A model generated the notes under the pieces. It worked only from the letters and a program-made list of their open reading frames with translations. It was not told the DNA's origin and searched no databases. From Piscinibacterium candidicorallinum (GTDB taxonomy: Bacteria; Pseudomonadota; Gammaproteobacteria; Burkholderiales; Burkholderiaceae_C), in the NCBI RefSeq assembly GCF_047549485.1, contig NZ_CP180191.1:3162001-3226000 (forward strand): 64,000 bases of DNA, given 5' to 3'. This document shows positions 17,345 through 26,252 of the stretch, one piece after another. The position numbers and the translations under genes were made by a program. Numbering within the stretch: position 1 is the first letter of the stretch; every line of letters starts with the position of its first letter.

Positions 17345-18049
17345 ATGCTGCACGCCCTGCCTGCCCTGCTGCACCTGGCCTCGCCGCAATTGCCGGTGGG
17401 CGGGTTCAGCTACTCGCAGGGCCTGGAGGCGGCCATCGATTGCGGCTGGGTGAAGGATGCCGGCAGCGCGGAGGCCTGGATCGGCGCGCACTTCGATGCC
17501 GGCATGGCCTGCTGGGAACTGCCAACGCTGGCGCTCATGCATCGTGCCGCACTGGCGGCAGACACCCGCGCGCTACGGGCGCTGAATGAAGACTTCATCG
17601 CCAGCCGCGACACCGCAGAGCTGCGCGCCGAAACCCAGCAGATGGGCTGGAGCCTGATTGCGCTGCTGGCCGGCTGGACGCGCGCCGCCCCGGTGCTGCA
17701 GGCCCTGGCCCCGGCCTTCGGCGGCCTGAACGGGCCGCGACCTGTGCACCCCGTGAGCTTTCCCTGCGCCTTTGCCGTGGCGGGTGCGGCCCTGGACGCG
17801 CCCACAGACGGGCTGCTGTCGGCCTATGCCTTTGCCTGGGTCGAGAACCAAGTGGCCGCCGCCATCAAGGCCGTGCCGCTCGGTCAGGCGGCCGGCCAAG
17901 GCATCCTGCTCGGCGCGCATGAACGCATTGCGACTGCGGTGGCCCAGGCGCTGCAGATGCCCGCCGAAGACCGCCACACCACCACGCCGCAGGTCTCGAT
18001 CCTGTCGGCCCGGCATGAAACCCAGTATTCCCGTCTGTTCAGGAGTTGA
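17345..18049 (+). CDS. ureF: Urease accessory protein UreF
   Basis: All-helical protein of 234 residues that bridges UreD and UreG and gates nickel transfer. Family marks are LLHLASPQLPVGGFSYSQGLE at the N-terminus, WVENQVAAAIKAVPLGQAAGQ late, and a C-terminal ARHETQYSRLFRS. It begins 10 bp after ureE and ends 6 bp before ureG. Confidence 0.96.
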   Translation: MLHALPALLHLASPQLPVGGFSYSQGLEAAIDCGWVKDAGSAEAWIGAHFDAGMACWELPTLALMHRAALAADTRALRALNEDFIASRDTAELRAETQQMGWSLIALLAGWTRAAPVLQALAPAFGGLNGPRPVHPVSFPCAFAVAGAALDAPTDGLLSAYAFAWVENQVAAAIKAVPLGQAAGQGILLGAHERIATAVAQALQMPAEDRHTTTPQVSILSARHETQYSRLFRS

Positions 18050-18055
18050 TCGCGC

Positions 18056-18697
18056 ATGGCCATGCAACGCACCAAGAAGAACCCGCCCCTGCGTGTGGGC
18101 ATCGGCGGCCCGGTGGGCAGCGGCAAGACCACGCTGACCGAGATGCTCTGCAAGACCATGCGCGACACCTACGACCTGGTCGTCATCACCAACGACATCT
18201 ACACCAAGGAAGACCAGCGCCTGCTGACCGTGGCCGGCGCGCTGCCGCCCGAGCGCATCATGGGTGTGGAAACCGGTGGCTGCCCGCACACCGCCATCCG
18301 CGAGGACGCATCCATCAACCTCGAGGCCGTGGACCGGATGCTGGGCAAGTTTCCGGACGCCGATGTCGTCTTCATCGAGAGCGGCGGCGACAACCTGGCC
18401 GCGACCTTCAGCCCGGAACTCTCTGATCTGACGATCTATGTGATTGATGTGGCCGGCGGCGAGAAGATCCCGCGCAAGGGCGGCCCGGGCATCACCAAGA
18501 GCGATCTGCTGGTCATCAATAAGACCGACCTCGCGCCCCATGTGGGTGCCAATCTGGAGGTCATGGAACGCGACACCCAGGTGCAGCGCGCCACGCCAAA
18601 CGGCCAGCGCCCCTATGTCTTCACCAACCTGAAGACGCTCGAAGGTGTGCAGCAGGTCGTGCGCTTCATCGAGGAGCGCGGCATGCTGCGGCACTGA
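18056..18697 (+). CDS. ureG: Urease accessory GTPase UreG
   Basis: SIMIBI-class GTPase of 213 residues that delivers nickel to apo-urease on GTP hydrolysis. It has a P-loop GGPVGSGKTT (K24) and the metal-binding CPH motif at C76-P77-H78, preceded by GVETGG. ESGGDNLAATFSPEL and the base-specificity motif NKTDL are also present. Last gene of the urease cluster. An 11-bp GC-rich hairpin follows at 18706. Confidence 0.98.
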   Translation: MAMQRTKKNPPLRVGIGGPVGSGKTTLTEMLCKTMRDTYDLVVITNDIYTKEDQRLLTVAGALPPERIMGVETGGCPHTAIREDASINLEAVDRMLGKFPDADVVFIESGGDNLAATFSPELSDLTIYVIDVAGGEKIPRKGGPGITKSDLLVINKTDLAPHVGANLEVMERDTQVQRATPNGQRPYVFTNLKTLEGVQQVVRFIEERGMLRH

Positions 18698-18705
18698 GCA
18701 TCCAC

Positions 18706-18738
18706 CGCGAGGCCGCCCCGCCGTGGTGCGGCCTCGCG
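18706..18738 (+). other. GC-rich hairpin after ureG
   Basis: A perfect 11-bp stem, CGCGAGGCCGC / GCGGCCTCGCG, with an 11-nt loop and no T run afterwards. It could slow or end transcription from the urease cluster, or simply protect the 3' end. Without the T run it is not called an intrinsic terminator. Confidence 0.5.
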
Positions 18739-18751
18739 CCCTGACGGTGCA
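18735..18751 (+). promoter_or_regulatory. Possible NtrC-like half-symmetric site
   Basis: CGCGCC-CTGAC-GGTGCA resembles the NtrC consensus TGCACC-N5-GGTGCA, with a perfect right half and a 4/6 left half. It lies about 75-85 bp upstream of the sigma54-like promoter, a workable enhancer distance. The single site is weak evidence. Confidence 0.3.
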
Positions 18752-18820
18752 TCTGACATCGCCCAGTCCGTCTGGCATGCGGAGCCGGCTGAAAAAGCTG
18801 CTATTGCTGCAACGCAGCAC

Positions 18821-18837
18821 TTGGCACGGAAGATGCG
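18821..18837 (+). promoter_or_regulatory. Sigma54 (-24/-12) promoter of urtABCDE
   Basis: TTGGCACG-GAAG-ATGCG matches the consensus YTGGCACG-N4-TTGCW in all but the first T of the -12 block, with GG (18823-18824) and GC (18835-18836) separated by exactly ten bases. It lies about 70 bp upstream of urtA. RpoN control of urea uptake fits nitrogen limitation signalling through NtrC. Confidence 0.75.
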
Positions 18838-18853
18838 AAGCCTCTGCTTGAAA

Positions 18854-18873
18854 CCGGACCACCGGTGGTCCGG
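18854..18873. promoter_or_regulatory. 20-bp perfect palindrome in the urtA leader
   Basis: CCGGACCACCGGTGGTCCGG is a perfect 20-bp inverted repeat between the sigma54-like promoter and the urtA start. It lies about 17 bp downstream of the -12 element, so it would be just inside the transcribed leader. It could be an operator for a dimeric repressor or an RNA hairpin. Which one is unknown. Confidence 0.5.
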
Positions 18874-18906
18874 CGATCGGCACCCAGGACAAGGGAGAGG
18901 AAGAGC

Positions 18907-20181
18907 ATGAAACGTCGCGCAGTCATGAAGGCCGCGGTTGCGGTCAGTGCAGTACTCAGCATGGGAGCGGCCTGGGCCCAGGCCAAGGAGCCGATCAAGG
19001 TCGGCGTGTTGCACTCGCTGTCCGGCACCATGGCCATCTCCGAAACCGTGTTGAAGGACACGGTGCTCATGGCGATCGAGGAGATCAACGCCAAGGGCGG
19101 CGTGCTGGGCCGCAAGCTCGAACCCGTCGTCGTGGACCCGGCCTCCAACTGGCCGCTGTTTGCCGAGAAGGCCCGCCAGCTGCTGACCAAAGACAAGGTG
19201 GCCGTGACCTTCGGCTGCTGGACCAGCGTGTCACGCAAGTCGGTGCTGCCGGTCTTTGAGGAACTGAACGGCCTGCTCTTCTACCCCGTGCAGTACGAGG
19301 GCGAGGAGCTCTCCAAGAACGTCTTCTACACGGGCGCCGCGCCCAACCAGCAGGCCATTCCCGCGGTGGAATACCTGATGAGCAAGGACGGCGGCAGTGC
19401 CAAGCGCTTCGTGCTGCTGGGCACCGACTACGTGTACCCGCGCACCACCAACAAGATCCTGCGTGCCTTCCTCAAGAGCAAGGGCGTGGCCGATGCCGAC
19501 ATCATGGAGGAGTACACCCCCTTCGGCCACAGCGACTACCAGACCATCATCGGCAAGATCAAGAAGTTTGCCAGCGAGGGCAAGAAGACCGCCGTGGTCT
19601 CCACCATCAACGGTGACTCGAATGTGCCCTTCTACAAGGAACTGGGCAACCAGGGCCTGAAGGCGACCGACGTGCCCGTGGTGGCCTTCTCGGTCGGCGA
19701 AGAAGAGCTGCGCGGTGTGGACACCAAGCCGCTGGTGGGCCACCTTGCGGCCTGGAACTACTTCATGAGCCTGAAGAACCCAGCCAATGCCGAGTTCACC
19801 AAGAAGTGGGCCGCCTATGCCAAGGCCAAGAACCTGCCCGGCCACAAGGACAAGCCCCTGACCAACGACCCCATGGAAGCGACCTACATCGGCGTCTACA
19901 TGTGGAAGCAGGCCGTGGAGAAGGCCAAGACCACGGACGTGGACAAGGTGATTGCCGCCATGGCCGGCCAGACCTTCAAGGCACCCAGCGGCTTCACGGC
20001 CAAGATGGACGAGCGCAACCACCACCTGCACAAACCGGTGTTCATCGGCGAGGTCAAGGCCGATGGCCAGTTCAACGTCGTCTGGAGAACCCCCGGCCCG
20101 GTCCGCGCCAACCCCTGGAGCCCCTTCATTCCGGGCAATGACAAGAAGAAGGACGTGCCGGACGGCAAGACCAAGATCTGA
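18907..20181 (+). CDS. urtA: Urea ABC transporter substrate-binding protein
   Basis: Periplasmic urea-binding protein, 424 residues, with a signal peptide ending near AAWAQA. The mature start is KEPIKVGVLHSLSGTMAISET. UrtA-specific sequence includes FGCWTSVSRKSVLPVFEELNGLLFYPVQYEGEE and TDYVYPRTTNKILRAFL. The C-terminal DGKTKI is also usual. A strong ribosome site GGGAGAGGAAGAGC precedes the ATG. First gene of urtABCDE, downstream of a sigma54-type promoter and directly after the urease cluster. Confidence 0.97.
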   Translation: MKRRAVMKAAVAVSAVLSMGAAWAQAKEPIKVGVLHSLSGTMAISETVLKDTVLMAIEEINAKGGVLGRKLEPVVVDPASNWPLFAEKARQLLTKDKVAVTFGCWTSVSRKSVLPVFEELNGLLFYPVQYEGEELSKNVFYTGAAPNQQAIPAVEYLMSKDGGSAKRFVLLGTDYVYPRTTNKILRAFLKSKGVADADIMEEYTPFGHSDYQTIIGKIKKFASEGKKTAVVSTINGDSNVPFYKELGNQGLKATDVPVVAFSVGEEELRGVDTKPLVGHLAAWNYFMSLKNPANAEFTKKWAAYAKAKNLPGHKDKPLTNDPMEATYIGVYMWKQAVEKAKTTDVDKVIAAMAGQTFKAPSGFTAKMDERNHHLHKPVFIGEVKADGQFNVVWRTPGPVRANPWSPFIPGNDKKKDVPDGKTKI

Positions 20182-20301
20182 TCGCGGGTCGATCTGACCT
20201 CTGCCTGAGTGCGTGCCCGGCCCGCCATCGGCCGGGCACGCCTTCGGTTCCGCCCCACCTTGCCTGCCTGTGCACCGGTGCGTCCGGTGCCGGAGTGATT
20301 C

Positions 20302-21978
20302 ATGTCCCCAACGCCGCCCCGCGTTGATGGGTGGCTGCTGTTGCGCGCCGCCCTGCTCAGCCTCATCGGCCTGCTGGTCTTTGTGCCCTTTCTCGTGATG
20401 GCACAGTCGGCCACGCCCGTTTCATCGCCCGCCGCCCCGCTGGCGCTGCCTGCGCCGGTGATCGCCCAGCTCACTTCGGACGACAGTGATCTGCGCGTCC
20501 AGGGCATCCGCGCCCTGGCCCAGCTGCCCGAGCCGCTCGCGCGGCCGGTGCTCACCGCACTCGAATCCGGCCAATTGCGTGTGGCAGGTACGCGGTTGCT
20601 GCTGGACGACGGTTCGCAAGTGCTTGACCTCGCCACAGGCGCCAAGACCCCGTTGCCGGATGACGCCGGTGAGATCACAGTCAACAACCGCCTGCGCCGG
20701 GAGCTGGGCACCGCGCTGGCCCTGCTGGACCTCGCGTCGGCCGACACCACCACGCGGCGCAGCGCAGCGGCCAAGGTGCTGGCCGATGCCGAAATCGAAA
20801 GCCTGCCCCTGATCGAACGCGCCCTGGCGGCGGAGCGCGACCCCGAGATTCGCGAGACCCTGCAGATGGGCCGCGCCGAACTCATGCTCAAGAGCCCGGA
20901 CGCCACCCAGCGGCGCGAGGCGGTCGAGCTGCTGGCCGCCAGCAGCCGGCCGGAGATTCGCGCCGCCCTGGCCGCCATGCTCGAAAGTCCCGGCGGCACC
21001 CCCAACGAGCCGGACAGCGCAGTGCGCGCCGCGGCCCAGACCTCGCTCGCCTCCATCGAGCGCCGCATTGCCCTGGGCAACGCCGTGGCCACCCTGTTCA
21101 CGGGCGTGAGCCTGGGCAGCGTGCTGCTGCTGGTGGCCCTCGGTCTGGCCATCACCTACGGGCTGATCGGCGTGATCAACATGGCCCATGGCGAGCTGAT
21201 GATGATCGGCGCCTATGCCACCTACGTGGTGCAGGTGCAGGTGCGGCAGTGGGCCCCGGAGTACTTCGCCTGGTATCCGGTGCTGGCCCTGCCCGTGGCC
21301 TTTCTGAGCGCGGCCCTGGTGGGCGTGCTGCTGGAGCGCACGGTGATCCGCTTCCTGTACGGCCGGCCACTGGAGACCCTGCTGGCCACCTGGGGCATCA
21401 GCCTGATCCTGATCCAGGCCATGCGCACGATCTTCGGTGCACAGAACGTGGGCCTGGAGAATCCAGCCTGGCTGTCCGGCGGCTTTGCGCTGCTACCGGG
21501 CATCGTGCTGCCCTACAACCGCATCGCCATCATCCTGTTCGCGGTGCTGGTGCTGGTGAGCACCTGGCTGATCCTGACGCGTACGCGCCTGGGCCTGTTC
21601 ATCCGCAGCGTGACGCAGAACCGCCCAATGGCCAGCTGCTGCGGCGTGCCCACGGCGCGCGTGGACATGATGGCCTTCGGGCTCGGGTCCGGCATTGCCG
21701 GGTTGGGCGGCGTGGCGCTCTCGCAGATCGGCAACGTCGGGCCGGACCTCGGCCAGACCTACATCATCGATGCCTTCATGGTGGTGGTGCTTGGCGGTGT
21801 GGGCCAGCTGGCCGGCGCGGTGTCTGCGGCCATGGGTCTGGGCTTGTTGTCCAAGCTGCTTGAAGGGCAGATCGGCGCGGTGCTCGCCAAGATCGTGATC
21901 CTGGTGGGGATCATCCTCTTCATCCAGCGTCGGCCGCAGGGTCTGTTTGCGCTGCGCGGCCGGTTTGTCGACTCATGA
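20302..21978 (+). CDS. urtB: Urea ABC transporter permease UrtB
   Basis: 558-residue inner-membrane protein of the LivH type. After an N-terminal hydrophobic/signal segment (LLSLIGLLVFVPFLVMAQ) there is a soluble helical repeat-like region (about residues 50-250, probably periplasmic), typical of proteobacterial UrtB. The permease domain follows from about residue 265 (SLGSVLLLVALGLAITYGLIGVINMAHGELMMIGAY). The LivH signature NMAHGE and the later GGVGQLAGAVSAAMGLG are seen. It lies 120 bp after urtA. The stop overlaps the urtC start (ATGA). Confidence 0.96.
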   Translation: MSPTPPRVDGWLLLRAALLSLIGLLVFVPFLVMAQSATPVSSPAAPLALPAPVIAQLTSDDSDLRVQGIRALAQLPEPLARPVLTALESGQLRVAGTRLLLDDGSQVLDLATGAKTPLPDDAGEITVNNRLRRELGTALALLDLASADTTTRRSAAAKVLADAEIESLPLIERALAAERDPEIRETLQMGRAELMLKSPDATQRREAVELLAASSRPEIRAALAAMLESPGGTPNEPDSAVRAAAQTSLASIERRIALGNAVATLFTGVSLGSVLLLVALGLAITYGLIGVINMAHGELMMIGAYATYVVQVQVRQWAPEYFAWYPVLALPVAFLSAALVGVLLERTVIRFLYGRPLETLLATWGISLILIQAMRTIFGAQNVGLENPAWLSGGFALLPGIVLPYNRIAIILFAVLVLVSTWLILTRTRLGLFIRSVTQNRPMASCCGVPTARVDMMAFGLGSGIAGLGGVALSQIGNVGPDLGQTYIIDAFMVVVLGGVGQLAGAVSAAMGLGLLSKLLEGQIGAVLAKIVILVGIILFIQRRPQGLFALRGRFVDS

Positions 21979-23110
21979 GCAGCGCCGCACCGCTTTCCGC
22001 ACCCGGCCCGGTCAGCCTGCGCCTGATCGGCAGCGATGCTGCCAGCCAGCGCCGCGCCCTGTGGGTCATCCTCGGCGTGACCGGTCTGCTGATGCTTCTA
22101 CCGCTTGCGCATGCGCTGTTTCCGGAGGGGCATGCGCTGCATGTCTCGGCCTACACGCTCAAACTCGTCGGCCGCATTCTCTGTTACGCGCTCGTGGCCC
22201 TGGCCATGGACCTGATCTGGGGCTACACGGGCATCCTGAGCCTGGGCCAGGGTCTGTTCTTCGCGCTGGGCGGCTACGGCATGGGTATGTACCTCATGCG
22301 CCAGATTGGCCGCGACGGCGTCTACAAGAGCGATCTGCCGGACTTCATGGTGTTTCTGGACTGGAAGGAGCTGCCCTGGTTCTGGGCCGTGTCAGACAGC
22401 TTCATTGCACAGATGCTGCTGGTGATTCTGGTGCCGGGGCTGCTGGCCTTCGTGTTCGGCTACTTCGCCTTCCGCTCACGCATCAAGGGCGTGTACTTCT
22501 CGATCATCACGCAGGCCCTGACCTATGCGGCCATGCTGCTGTTCTTCCGCAATGAGACCGGATTCGGCGGCAACAACGGCTTCACGGACTTCAAGCGCAT
22601 CCTTGGCTTCGAGCTCACCGCGCCCGGCACGCGCGCCGTGCTCTTTGCGCTCACCGTGCTCGTGCTGCTGGCCGCCCTGCTCGCTTCGCGCGCGCTCATG
22701 GCCAGCAAGTTCGGCCGCATCCTGCAGGCGGTGCGCGATGCTGAGAGCCGCGTGATGTTCTGCGGCTACAACCCGCTGTACTACAAGCTCACCATCTGGG
22801 TGATCGCCGCGGTGCTCTCTGCCATCGCCGGTGCGCTGTATGTGCCGCAGATCGGCATCATCAACCCCAGCGAGATGTCGCCGGCCAACTCGATCGAGAT
22901 CGCCATCTGGGCGGCGGTGGGCGGGCGCGGGACGCTGGTGGGGCCGATCATCGGTGCCGCCACGGTCAACGGCTTCAAGAGCTGGTTCACCATGGCCTTT
23001 CCGGAGCTGTGGCTCTTTGCACTGGGCGCACTGTTCGTGCTGGCCACCCTGTTCCTGCCGCGCGGCATCGTGGGCGCAGTCGCGCAGTGGCGCGCACGTC
23101 GGAGGGCCTC

Positions 23111-23114
<4 letters not shown>
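21975..23114 (+). CDS. urtC: Urea ABC transporter permease UrtC
   Basis: 379-residue LivM-type permease. Family landmarks are ALVALAMDLIWGYTGILSLGQGLFFALGGYGMGMYL, FNETGFGGNNG-like FRNETGFGGNNGFTDFK, and the EAA-like cytosolic loop AVRDAESRVMFCGYN. It pairs with UrtB to form the urea channel. The start and stop each overlap a neighbour by four bases, so urtB-C-D are translationally coupled. Confidence 0.96.
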
Positions 23115-23938
<824 letters not shown>

Positions 23939-23948
23939 GGATGCCCCT

Positions 23949-24647
23949 GTGCTGAATGTCGAATCGCTCAACCAGTTCTATGGCGGCAGCCACATCCTCA
24001 AGGACGTGAGCCTGTCGGCGCAGCGCGGCCAGTGCACGGCCGTGCTGGGGCGCAACGGCGTGGGCAAGACCACGCTGCTGCGCTGCCTGATGGGCCTGGT
24101 GGCCCCGCGCAGTGGCGACATCACCTGGGATGAGCGCTCCGTGCTCGCGCTCAAGCCGCATGAACGCGTGGCCGCCGGCTTTGCCTACGTGCCGCAGGGC
24201 CGCGAGATCTTTGCGCGCCTGTCGGTGAAGGAGAACCTGCTGATCGGCATGGCGGCACACTCCGGCGCGGCAGCCCGGCGCATCCGCGACGATGTGCTCG
24301 ACTTCTTCCCGGTGCTGCGCCAGATGATGGACCGGCGCGGCGGCGACCTCTCCGGCGGCCAGCAGCAGCAGCTGGCCATTGCGCGCGCCCTGCTCGCGCA
24401 GCCCAGCCTGCTGATCCTGGACGAACCCACCGAGGGCATCCAGCCCAACATCATCCAGGACATCCAGCGCATCATCGCGGCGCTGGCGGCGCGGGGCGAC
24501 ATGGCCATCGTGCTGGTGGAGCAGTACTTCGACTTCGCGGCGGCGCTGGCCGACCGCTATGTGGTGCTCGAACGCGGCAGCGTGATTGCCAGCGGCGATC
24601 GCAGCACCGTCGCCTCCGAGGCCACGCGCGCGCTGCTGGCCATCTAG
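23949..24647 (+). CDS. urtE: Urea ABC transporter ATPase UrtE
   Basis: LivF-type ATPase of 232 residues. Walker A is GRNGVGKTTLLRCLMG, signature LSGGQQQQLAIARAL, Walker B LLILDEPTEGIQPNII, and H-loop LVEQYFDFA. The start is a GTG at 23949 (VLNVESLNQFYGGSHIL) with GATGAGGA upstream; an ATG at 23941 is out of frame. Its TAG stop forms the beginning of a 12-bp tandem repeat. Confidence 0.96.
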   Translation: MLNVESLNQFYGGSHILKDVSLSAQRGQCTAVLGRNGVGKTTLLRCLMGLVAPRSGDITWDERSVLALKPHERVAAGFAYVPQGREIFARLSVKENLLIGMAAHSGAAARRIRDDVLDFFPVLRQMMDRRGGDLSGGQQQQLAIARALLAQPSLLILDEPTEGIQPNIIQDIQRIIAALAARGDMAIVLVEQYFDFAAALADRYVVLERGSVIASGDRSTVASEATRALLAI

Positions 24648-24700
24648 CGCCGAACTCAGCGCCGAACTCAGCGCCAAAGACAGCGCCAACAGCAGCGCCG
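24646..24700. repeat. 12-bp tandem repeat after urtE
   Basis: Four and a half units of about 12 bp: AGCGCCGAACTC twice, then AGCGCCAAAGAC, AGCGCCAACAGC and a partial AGCGCC. The first unit starts inside the urtE stop codon. It contains no terminator-like structure and no coding potential is obvious. Confidence 0.85.
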
Positions 24701-24861
24701 GCGTGCAGGGTTAGCCCTAGCACTGTCGTGGCGATCCGTCACGCATTGCAAACCTGTGTTGACCAATCGACACAGCTGCACACAACTCGCGTGCCGGCGC
24801 CGTTACAAACGCGTCAGACCGACAACACAGGGGCGACGCATCGCCCCGCAAGGAGACCCCG

Positions 24862-26079
24862 ATGACCCGTCTGCGCCAACTCGGTGCGGTGGCCCTGCTT
24901 GCGCTCGCCCCGCTGCTCAGCCCCGCGGCCTTCGCCCAAAGCCCAGCCCAGAACACCCTGAAGATCGGTTTCATCTGCCCGTTCTCCGGCGGCAGCGCGG
25001 ACTTCGGCCTGTCGGCCCGGCAGGGCGCCGAGCTGGCGGTGGAAGAGGTCAATCGCGCCGGCGGCTTTCTCGGCCGGCCCCTGGAGCTCGTGTTCAAGGA
25101 CGACGAAGCCAAGCCGGACAACGCCCAGCGCATTGCCGAGGAGCTGATCAGCAAGGACAAGGTCGTCTTCACCATCGGCTTTTGCAACACCGGCGTGGCC
25201 ATGCGCGCGATCGACACCTTCCAGAACGCGAAGCACGTACTTGTGGTGCCGGTCTCCACCGGCACGGCCGTCACCGCCAAGTTCCCCGCCAAGGACAGCT
25301 ACATCTTCCGCATGAGCGCGCGCGACGCCATCCAGGCGCCGTTTCTGGTGGAAGAGATCGTCGAACGCCGCAAGCTGCGCCGCGTGGCGATCTTTGCCGA
25401 CAAGACCGGCTACGGAGAAGGCGGCTTCAAGGACGTGAGCGCGGCGCTCAAGGAGCGCGGGCTCGACCCCGTGTACGTGGCGCGCTTTGACATTGGCGTG
25501 AAGTCGCTCGTGAGCGAGATGGAAGCGGCGCGCGATGCCGGCGCCCAGGCCATCGTGAGCTACACGGTCGGCCCGGAAAACGGGGTCGTGACAAGAAGTC
25601 GCGGCCAGGCCGGCGTGAGCATTCCGCTGTTCGGCTCCTGGCCCATGAGCTTTCGCACCGTGTGGGACACCGCGGGCAGCGCCGCCAACGGCGTGTTCAT
25701 GGTGCAGACCATCATCGAGGACAGCGGCAACTCACGGCGCAACAGCTTCATCCTCGGCCTGAACCGCAAGCTGCAGGGCAAGCCCGTGCCCTCGCTGATG
25801 GCCGCGGCGCAAAGCTATGACGCCGTGCTCTTCATGTTCCAGGTGCTGCTGCAGGCCGGCTTTGACACCTCTGGCCCCAACCTCAAGCGCACCATGGAGA
25901 ACATGAAGAAGCCCTATCTGGGTGTGGTGGCCACGCACGACGGCCCCTTCTCGGCCGATGACAAGGATGCATTCAGCCGCAACATGATCTTCCTGGGCCG
26001 CTGGAACAACGGCTCGATCGACTTTGCCTACCCGGCCGACGCCCGGCGCAGCGCCATTGCCAGCAAGAAGAGCAAGTAA
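24862..26079 (+). CDS. Type I periplasmic binding protein (LivK/UrtA-like)
   Basis: 405-residue secreted binding protein. The signal peptide ends near PAAFAQ, and the mature start is TLKIGFICPFSGGSADFG. The Peripla_BP_6 fold is evident: GAELAVEEVNRAGGFLGRPLELVFKDDEAKP, later RKLRRVAIFADKTGYGEGG, and an IPLFGSWPMS hinge-side segment. It is clearly distinct from UrtA and more like amino-acid or amide receptors of the branched-chain family. It follows urtE by 214 bp with its own AAGGAG ribosome site and has no permease of its own. It may feed UrtBCDE with a second ligand or belong to a transporter elsewhere. The ligand is unknown. Confidence 0.88.
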   Translation: MTRLRQLGAVALLALAPLLSPAAFAQSPAQNTLKIGFICPFSGGSADFGLSARQGAELAVEEVNRAGGFLGRPLELVFKDDEAKPDNAQRIAEELISKDKVVFTIGFCNTGVAMRAIDTFQNAKHVLVVPVSTGTAVTAKFPAKDSYIFRMSARDAIQAPFLVEEIVERRKLRRVAIFADKTGYGEGGFKDVSAALKERGLDPVYVARFDIGVKSLVSEMEAARDAGAQAIVSYTVGPENGVVTRSRGQAGVSIPLFGSWPMSFRTVWDTAGSAANGVFMVQTIIEDSGNSRRNSFILGLNRKLQGKPVPSLMAAAQSYDAVLFMFQVLLQAGFDTSGPNLKRTMENMKKPYLGVVATHDGPFSADDKDAFSRNMIFLGRWNNGSIDFAYPADARRSAIASKKSK

Positions 26080-26164
26080 ACTGCTGGGCACCATCATCCC
26101 CGCGCAACTGGCGCAAGACGGGCCTGCCCCGTCAAGGTGAATCAACACCGGGAAGCACGGGGAT

Positions 26165-26186
26165 CGGTGCGGCACACGCTGCACCG
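26165..26186 (+). other. Hairpin in the glyA leader
   Basis: CGGTGC / GCACCG closes a 10-nt loop about 67 bp upstream of glyA. I compared the leader by eye with the glycine and folate riboswitch patterns and did not recognise either. Confidence 0.3.
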
Positions 26187-26252
26187 AGCCGAGCGCCTGG
26201 GCATCCCGATGGCCGATTGAATCCACCCACCTTCTCGCAAGGGGCATCGACC

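Noticed and set aside
20302..21000. Possible separate gene for the soluble N-terminal part of UrtB
   Set aside because: The frame is continuous with the permease domain, and proteobacterial UrtB commonly has this N-terminal region.
26080..26252. Possible glycine or folate riboswitch ahead of glyA
   Set aside because: Only a simple 6-bp hairpin is seen; the conserved aptamer segments of those classes were not recognised.
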